DNA of 7,970 bases from Evtepia sp. (GTDB lineage: Bacteria > Bacillota > Clostridia > Oscillospirales > Oscillospiraceae): NCBI GenBank assembly GCA_029256465.1, contig JAQSXW010000031.1, positions 1 through 7,970 of the forward strand, given 5' to 3'. This document shows positions 5,838 through 7,970 of the stretch, piece after piece. The position numbers and the translations under genes were made by a program. Position 1 is the first letter of the stretch. Every line of letters starts with the position of its first letter. The notes under the pieces were generated by a model, which saw only the letters and a list, made by a program, of their open reading frames with translations, was not told the origin of the DNA and ran no database searches.

Positions 5838-7970
5838 ATGCAGCCATCACTGTGCAGCAAATGTCAAAAAAATGTGGCAATCATTTTTATTACACGCTTA
5901 GATAATGACGGTCAATCAAAAAATGAAGGGCTTTGCCTCAAATGTGCCAAGGAACTCAATATTAAGCCAGTCACTGATATGATCGATAAAATGGGTATGA
6001 GTGAAGAGGACCTTGAGGGGTTAACCAAAGAAATGATGTCTGCCTTTGAAGGGGCGGAAGGTATGGACTCTTTGCTATCCAATACATTTGGAGAGGATCC
6101 TGACGACAACGATGAGGGCCGTACTGCTACCTTCCCGTTTTTGAATAAACTGATGGGTAACTTTGGAACCTCCAATAATTTAAGTTCAAACCGTTCTGAT
6201 GATTCTACTGCAGAACCACCTGCTGAAGTTGGAAGTCGCATTGATCGGGACGACAAGGGGAAAAAGAATGAGAATAAGCACTCCAAGCGCAAATTCTTGG
6301 AGAATTATTGCATCTCCCTAACCCGTCGTGCTCAAGAAGGCCAGTTGGATCGCGTGATTGGTCGGGAATCTGAACTGGAACGCGTGATACAAATTCTGAA
6401 TCGAAGACAAAAAAACAATCCTTGCCTGATTGGTGAGCCGGGTGTTGGTAAAACGGCCATTGCGGAAGGCCTTGCCTCAAAAATACAAAGCGGCGACGTG
6501 CCCTATAAACTCCGAGATAAAGAAGTTTATCTTCTGGATCTCACATCCTTGGTCGCCGGGACACAGTTCCGCGGACAGTTTGAAAGCCGAATGAAGGGGC
6601 TAATTGAGGAAATTCGGAAGCTCGGAACGATTATTCTTGTGATCGATGAGGTCCACAATTTGGTGGGAGCTGGGGATGCAGAAGGTTCTATGAATGCTGC
6701 GAACATCCTGAAACCTGCCCTTTCCCGAGGTGAAATCCAGGTGATTGGTGCAACAACCTTGACGGAATATCGCAAATACATTGAAAAAGATTCTGCTTTG
6801 GAACGCCGCTTTCAGCCCGTCATCGTCAATGAACCTTCCATGGAAGAATCTGTAGAGATTATTAAGGGAATTGCACCCTACTATGAACAGTTCCATTATG
6901 TAACCATCACTCCCGATCTCGCCCGCTTGGCGGTCACCATGTCTGAACGATACATTACCGATCGATTCTTGCCGGATAAAGCCATTGACCTCATCGATGA
7001 GGCTTGCTCTGATGTAAACTTGAAAAACAAATCCTTGGCTCGACTGGCGGAAATTGAAAAGGAACTTTCTGATCTTTCACGGGAACGGGATGTGATGCTG
7101 GCAGATGACAGCGATGCAGCCTATGCGCGACTGGCTACTATCCGTAGCCGTGAACTGCAACTATTGGAAGAAAAGGCTACCCTTAAGCAGCTACCTCCCC
7201 CTGCCTTAACTCTGGAAAACCTCTCCCGGGTTATTGAGCTATGGACGAAGATTCCTGCCAGCCAGATCCAAGAACAGGAATATGAACGCCTCGCTCACTT
7301 GGAAGAACGTCTGAAACAGCACATCATTGGACAGAGTGAAGCCATTGCGGCGGTATCCTCTGCCATCCGCCGCAACCGGGTCGGTGTCGCTTCCAAACGC
7401 AAGCCAGTTTCCTTCATCTTTGTCGGCTCCACCGGTGTTGGTAAGACCGAATTGGTCAAACGTCTATCCCAGGACCTGTTTAATTCTCCAGAATCACTGA
7501 TTCGTCTTGATATGTCCGAATTTATGGAGAAGCATTCCGTTTCTCGGATCATCGGTTCTCCTCCCGGTTATGTGGGTTATGATGAAGCAGGCCAGTTAAC
7601 CGAAAAGATCCGCAGAAAACCATACTCGGTCATCCTGTTTGACGAAATCGAAAAAGCACATCCTGATGTGCTCAACGTACTGCTCCAAATACTAGATGAT
7701 GGTCATATTACTGATGCACAAGGTCGAGTCGTCAATTTCGAGAATACGGTTATTGTTATGACCTCCAATGCCGGAAGTGACCGAAAGACTGGTGCGCTTG
7801 GCTTTGGACGCACCTCCAATGAACAGGGTAAGGAACGCGCCACAAAAGCTTTGCAGGAGTTTTTACGTCCAGAATTCATCAATCGAGTGGATGAAGTGAT
7901 TTACTTCAATCAGCTCACCGAAGAGCACTTCCGAGATATTGCAATCATTATGCTGAGTGAACTTCGAGAT
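5838..7970 (+). CDS. ClpE-like ATP-dependent Clp protease ATP-binding subunit with N-terminal zinc finger (3' truncated by window edge)
   Basis: This is an HSP100 unfoldase that threads misfolded or tagged proteins, probably into ClpP, in the cytoplasm. The window holds 711 codons without a stop; the D2 C-terminal small subdomain is cut off. An N-terminal zinc finger, C6-x2-C9 and C33-x2-C36, replaces the usual Clp_N repeats, as in ClpE, and resembles McsA zinc fingers. A polar, partly acidic linker follows (about 50-150). In D1: Walker A G-E-P-G-V-G-K-T (199-206), pore loop G-T-Q-F-R-G (241-246), Walker B D270-E271, arginines R323/R324. A charged, probably coiled-coil segment spans about 397-455. 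In D2: Walker A G-S-T-G-V-G-K-T (530-537), pore loop G-Y-V-G (577-580), Walker B D602-E603, an L-G-F tripeptide (654-656) at the ClpP-docking loop position, and arginine finger ~R683. All ATPase residues seen are intact. ClpC is the alternative name, but the zinc finger and absent Clp_N favour ClpE. It probably has its own promoter. Confidence 0.93.
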   Translation, partial: MQPSLCSKCQKNVAIIFITRLDNDGQSKNEGLCLKCAKELNIKPVTDMIDKMGMSEEDLEGLTKEMMSAFEGAEGMDSLLSNTFGEDPDDNDEGRTATFPFLNKLMGNFGTSNNLSSNRSDDSTAEPPAEVGSRIDRDDKGKKNENKHSKRKFLENYCISLTRRAQEGQLDRVIGRESELERVIQILNRRQKNNPCLIGEPGVGKTAIAEGLASKIQSGDVPYKLRDKEVYLLDLTSLVAGTQFRGQFESRMKGLIEEIRKLGTIILVIDEVHNLVGAGDAEGSMNAANILKPALSRGEIQVIGATTLTEYRKYIEKDSALERRFQPVIVNEPSMEESVEIIKGIAPYYEQFHYVTITPDLARLAVTMSERYITDRFLPDKAIDLIDEACSDVNLKNKSLARLAEIEKELSDLSRERDVMLADDSDAAYARLATIRSRELQLLEEKATLKQLPPPALTLENLSRVIELWTKIPASQIQEQEYERLAHLEERLKQHIIGQSEAIAAVSSAIRRNRVGVASKRKPVSFIFVGSTGVGKTELVKRLSQDLFNSPESLIRLDMSEFMEKHSVSRIIGSPPGYVGYDEAGQLTEKIRRKPYSVILFDEIEKAHPDVLNVLLQILDDGHITDAQGRVVNFENTVIVMTSNAGSDRKTGALGFGRTSNEQGKERATKALQEFLRPEFINRVDEVIYFNQLTEEHFRDIAIIMLSELRD

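Noticed and set aside
5910..5916. GGTCAAT, similar to half of a CtsR box
   Set aside because: It is a single heptad inside the coding sequence of the Clp ATPase, downstream of its start codon, with no second heptad at the required spacing.

Overview
The window looks like ordinary chromosomal DNA from a low-to-mid GC Gram-positive anaerobe of the Clostridia, most likely Oscillospiraceae or a relative. The evidence is the gene order (two ECF transporter ATPases, EcfT, TruA), the strong AAGGAGG-type ribosome binding sites, the TTG starts, and a zinc-finger Clp ATPase of ClpE type. Every gene is on the + strand. I see no RNA genes, mobile elements, CRISPR arrays or phage sequence, and no gene-free stretch longer than about 120 bases.

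Layout: bases 1-431 hold the C-terminal part of a class I SAM-dependent methyltransferase. Bases 442-3031 encode the energy-coupling module of a group II ECF vitamin/cofactor/metal transporter: EcfA1, EcfA2 and EcfT, with no substrate-binding S component alongside. Bases 3051-3803 encode the tRNA pseudouridine synthase TruA. Bases 3833-4981 encode a membrane-anchored protein of unknown function, probably DUF5711-like with a predicted extracytoplasmic beta-rich domain. Bases 5004-5717 encode a CvpA-family polytopic membrane protein. After a 120-base AT-rich gap, which is the only plausible internal promoter region, a large Clp unfoldase begins at 5838 and runs off the end of the window.

The first seven genes are separated by at most about 70 bases, and EcfA2 and EcfT overlap by one base. 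No convincing terminator is visible between them, so they probably form one operon. EcfA1, EcfA2 and EcfT act together as one ATP-driven module shared by S components encoded elsewhere. TruA commonly sits beside this module in Firmicutes. The DUF5711-like and CvpA-like membrane proteins followed by the Clp ATPase form the least understood part. Their adjacency may mean a shared envelope or proteostasis role, but nothing in the sequence proves it. I found no clearly new system. The best leads are this membrane-protein/Clp neighbourhood and an ATTCATA direct repeat with an 11-base period upstream of the Clp gene, which lacks a recognisable CtsR box.
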